23,648 nucleotides of DNA from IMG/VR virus record IMGVR_UViG_3300025645_000456, positions 1-23,648 of that record. One strand, given 5' to 3'. The stretch's first letter is position 1; each line of letters opens with the position of its first letter. Below the pieces are notes generated by a model, which had not been told where the DNA came from, searched no databases, and worked only from the letters and a program-made list of their open reading frames with translations. Made by a program: the position numbers and the translations under genes. The stretch is from a virus. This document shows, in pieces, positions 22,234-23,648 of this stretch.

Positions 22234-22639
22234 CTTTGTACGCCTTAATTACATCAGAAGAAAACAGTTTCTGCAAGTTCACGAGGTACATCCGTGAAGC
22301 GTTATTGTCACCGCCACTCACGGACCTTTTATAGTCTAGGTTTTCAATGATTCGTTTTAGGGATGGTACGTCGAACACAAGGGTTGCAAAAGTATCCTCT
22401 CCTATGCACAGATTGTGGAACCAGTAGTCGGCTTCAGTAGCGTTGATACCACTAGGCTTTCCATAGGATTCATACTCAATCGCTATGTTGCCTGTATTCA
22501 CCCACATGCCTCGCTCAGACTTTACTTCTATCTTCTTGTCTGTGAGCATGTCAGCAACCCGCTGTTCGCGAACCTTACCATACGATAAGTCTAAGTCGAA
22601 CTTCTTACGGTCACTCACTACTGGCTCCATGCTGTTCAT
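22214..22639 (-). CDS. PD-(D/E)XK-like nuclease
   Basis: 141 residues. The pattern DLDLSYGKVREQRVADML, then DKKIEVKSE, then NTGNIAIEYESYGKPSG and TEADYWFHNL fits compact phage PD-(D/E)XK nucleases: Glu25 in the first helix, Asp34 before the strand, and the E-x-K pair Glu38/Lys40. G-K-P-S-G-I-x-x-T-E-A-D-x-W is a segment I recall from phage proteins of this group. It could act as a replication or recombination endonuclease or resolvase. The start is in a TAATG junction with the upstream gene. The family call rests on motif reading only; a structural prediction would settle it. Confidence 0.58.
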   Translation of the reverse strand: MNSMEPVVSDRKKFDLDLSYGKVREQRVADMLTDKKIEVKSERGMWVNTGNIAIEYESYGKPSGINATEADYWFHNLCIGEDTFATLVFDVPSLKRIIENLDYKRSVSGGDNNASRMYLVNLQKLFSSDVIKAYKDEQQAS

Positions 22640-22848
22640 TAGGCTGCTTCTTTCTTTAACGCTTCTGCGAGTGTCTTCATAAAAGTTGTCTGCGATGCCT
22701 GTAGCTGACCCATTCTAAGATTTAATTTGTGTATCTGGTCGCGTACATCTCTAAGCTGCATAACAAGATACTGTTCTGTATACTCCATCTTGTCAACATC
22801 ATATTCTACATCGTCCAACGTGACGGTGTTTTTTTGTTTCTTACTCAT
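22639..22848 (-). CDS. Small coiled-coil protein
   Basis: 69 residues on the minus strand. ATG 22848 is preferred over ATG 22857 because GAGG is then nine bases away and the start forms an 8-nt overlap (ATGAGTAA) with the zinc-ribbon gene. The N-terminus has VTLDDVEYDVDKMEYTEQYL, then a helix with heptad-like spacing (MQLRDVRDQIHKLNLRMGQL) to the end. I recall similar short L-D-D-V-E-Y plus coiled helix proteins in many phages, function unknown. It sits between the zinc-ribbon and nuclease genes in one transcript. Confidence 0.68.
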   Translation of the reverse strand: MSKKQKNTVTLDDVEYDVDKMEYTEQYLVMQLRDVRDQIHKLNLRMGQLQASQTTFMKTLAEALKKEAA

Positions 22849-22990
22849 TGTCTTCATCCTCTGGTAAATATACCATTACAAACGCATTGCAAGTTGGGCA
22901 ACTCAGGTTGGTTTCCATAACAAACCCATCTAGGTCTGAGTCATGGTCACCACCCCAAATTAACTCACTATTACAGTGCCAGCAATTCAT
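22841..22990 (-). CDS. Zinc-ribbon mini-protein
   Basis: 49 codons on the minus strand, from ATG at 22990 to TAA at 22841-22843. It begins MNCWHCNSELIWGGDHDSD and continues TNLSCPTCNAFVMVYLPE. The two C-x2-C knuckles (Cys3/Cys6 and Cys31/Cys34) make a zinc ribbon of a type I recognise as widespread in tailed phages, with W-G-G-D-H-D after the first knuckle. The role is unproved; nucleic-acid or protein contact is likely. The start is in an ATGA overlap with the ribonucleotide reductase stop, and the end overlaps the next start by 8 nt. Confidence 0.82.
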   Translation of the reverse strand: MNCWHCNSELIWGGDHDSDLDGFVMETNLSCPTCNAFVMVYLPEDEDNE

Positions 22991-23648
22991 GCTGCTGTCA
23001 AGTCTACGATTTCACACACCCCTGATGAACAGGCAAGCTCCTGCGAACCACTGGTGTTATCTTCTTTCTCGAACTCTGCTAGGTTCTCCCAGTCAATGTG
23101 AACCACATTCATACGCTCCTGCCACTCCGTATACTCATCAGGCTCTATGTCTTGATAGGGTGCCTGCTGATATGTGTGGTCACTGTGAGGCAGGAACGAT
23201 ACACCAGAGGCTACATCAAAGTTCTCGTACACCCATGCACCAACTTCCATCCACTCGTGTTCCTTCACAGTTACAGTGATGGATGGCTTGTGTTCGCACC
23301 AGTGTATAGCGTAAGTCTTCCACAGTTCTAACTGTTCAATAGCCGACATCTGTGTTCTTGTAACGGCACCTGATGGTGACTTCATAGGAAAGCTAAACAC
23401 AGTAACACTGTCAGGCTTACCCATGTCTCTCTCTGATGGCACACCACTATTGATAAGGAACTGTGTCAACGGGTCTTTGTTATCGCCGCGAACTGTCCTG
23501 ATAAAGTGGTCGTTGTGTCTTGCATGTATCCCGCTTGCTGCGTCCACCAGTTGAGACACAGTACCCGACGGCTTTACACAGGTGATTGCACTGCTCACTG
23601 GGATTCCAAGCATGTTCGCAAACTCCCGGTTCGTATCTACTGCGACTT
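22987..23648 (-). CDS. nrdJ: Class II (B12-dependent) ribonucleotide reductase, C-terminal part
   Basis: About 219 residues, open past the right window edge, so the N-terminal part is missing. The piece starts VAVDTNREFANMLGIPVSSA and holds AITCVKPSGTVSQLVDAASG, with the conserved C and PSGT of ribonucleotide reductases, HARHNDHFIRTVRGDNKDPL, and a C-terminal CSSGVC (C-x4-C) that would relay electrons from thioredoxin to the active site. The pattern matches monomeric, adenosylcobalamin-type enzymes such as the Lactobacillus leichmannii class. It makes deoxynucleotides for phage replication and needs host B12. The thiyl-radical cysteine lies in or near the missing or edge part. It leads the minus-strand run, with TGA overlapping the zinc-ribbon ATG. 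Confidence 0.88.
   Translation of the reverse strand, partial: VAVDTNREFANMLGIPVSSAITCVKPSGTVSQLVDAASGIHARHNDHFIRTVRGDNKDPLTQFLINSGVPSERDMGKPDSVTVFSFPMKSPSGAVTRTQMSAIEQLELWKTYAIHWCEHKPSITVTVKEHEWMEVGAWVYENFDVASGVSFLPHSDHTYQQAPYQDIEPDEYTEWQERMNVVHIDWENLAEFEKEDNTSGSQELACSSGVCEIVDLTAA

Overview
The window is a segment of a tailed bacteriophage genome, most likely a marine podovirus. Genes are packed head to tail, often with 4-nt or 8-nt overlaps. There is a lysis cassette, a tail-adaptor/nozzle/fibre run, a set of very large internal virion proteins, and an opposing DNA-metabolism module with a class II ribonucleotide reductase. The gene order and protein styles resemble phages of marine alphaproteobacteria (SAR11, SAR116, Roseobacter). 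This host guess comes from recalled protein patterns, not from a search. Portal, major capsid, terminase, polymerase and integrase genes are not in the window.

Layout, plus strand. 1-953: four small, very basic proteins of unknown role. 947-2157: lysis cassette with a three-helix GTA-type holin, a two-helix membrane protein, a 40-residue DUF1289 four-cysteine protein and a T4-type lysozyme. 2159-3457: an unknown small protein, then a protein with the fold pattern of a Rieske oxygenase alpha subunit. That protein keeps the mononuclear-iron residues but has lost the [2Fe-2S] binding segment. 3460-5110: small membrane or cysteine-pair proteins. 5115-5143: a near-consensus sigma70 promoter, followed by three short genes. 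5637-7329: small virion proteins. 7333-9984: tail adaptor and tail hub/nozzle. 10000-12588: tail fibre. 12579-21625: a small membrane protein and five structural proteins, probably the DNA-ejection set. 21600-22008: two more small basic proteins.

Minus strand, 22009-23648: reading from the right edge, the C-terminal third or so of an adenosylcobalamin-type ribonucleotide reductase, a zinc-ribbon protein, a small coiled protein, a PD-(D/E)XK-like nuclease and an unknown protein. The two strands meet tail to tail at 22008/22009 with no spacer, and a short AT-rich palindrome lies on the junction.

The most notable item is the Rieske-less oxygenase-like protein at 2384-3457. Next come the DUF1289 gene inside the lysis cassette and several real genes of 35-59 codons (1553, 3460, 4423, 5379, 6871, and 22841 on the minus strand) that ordinary length cut-offs would miss.
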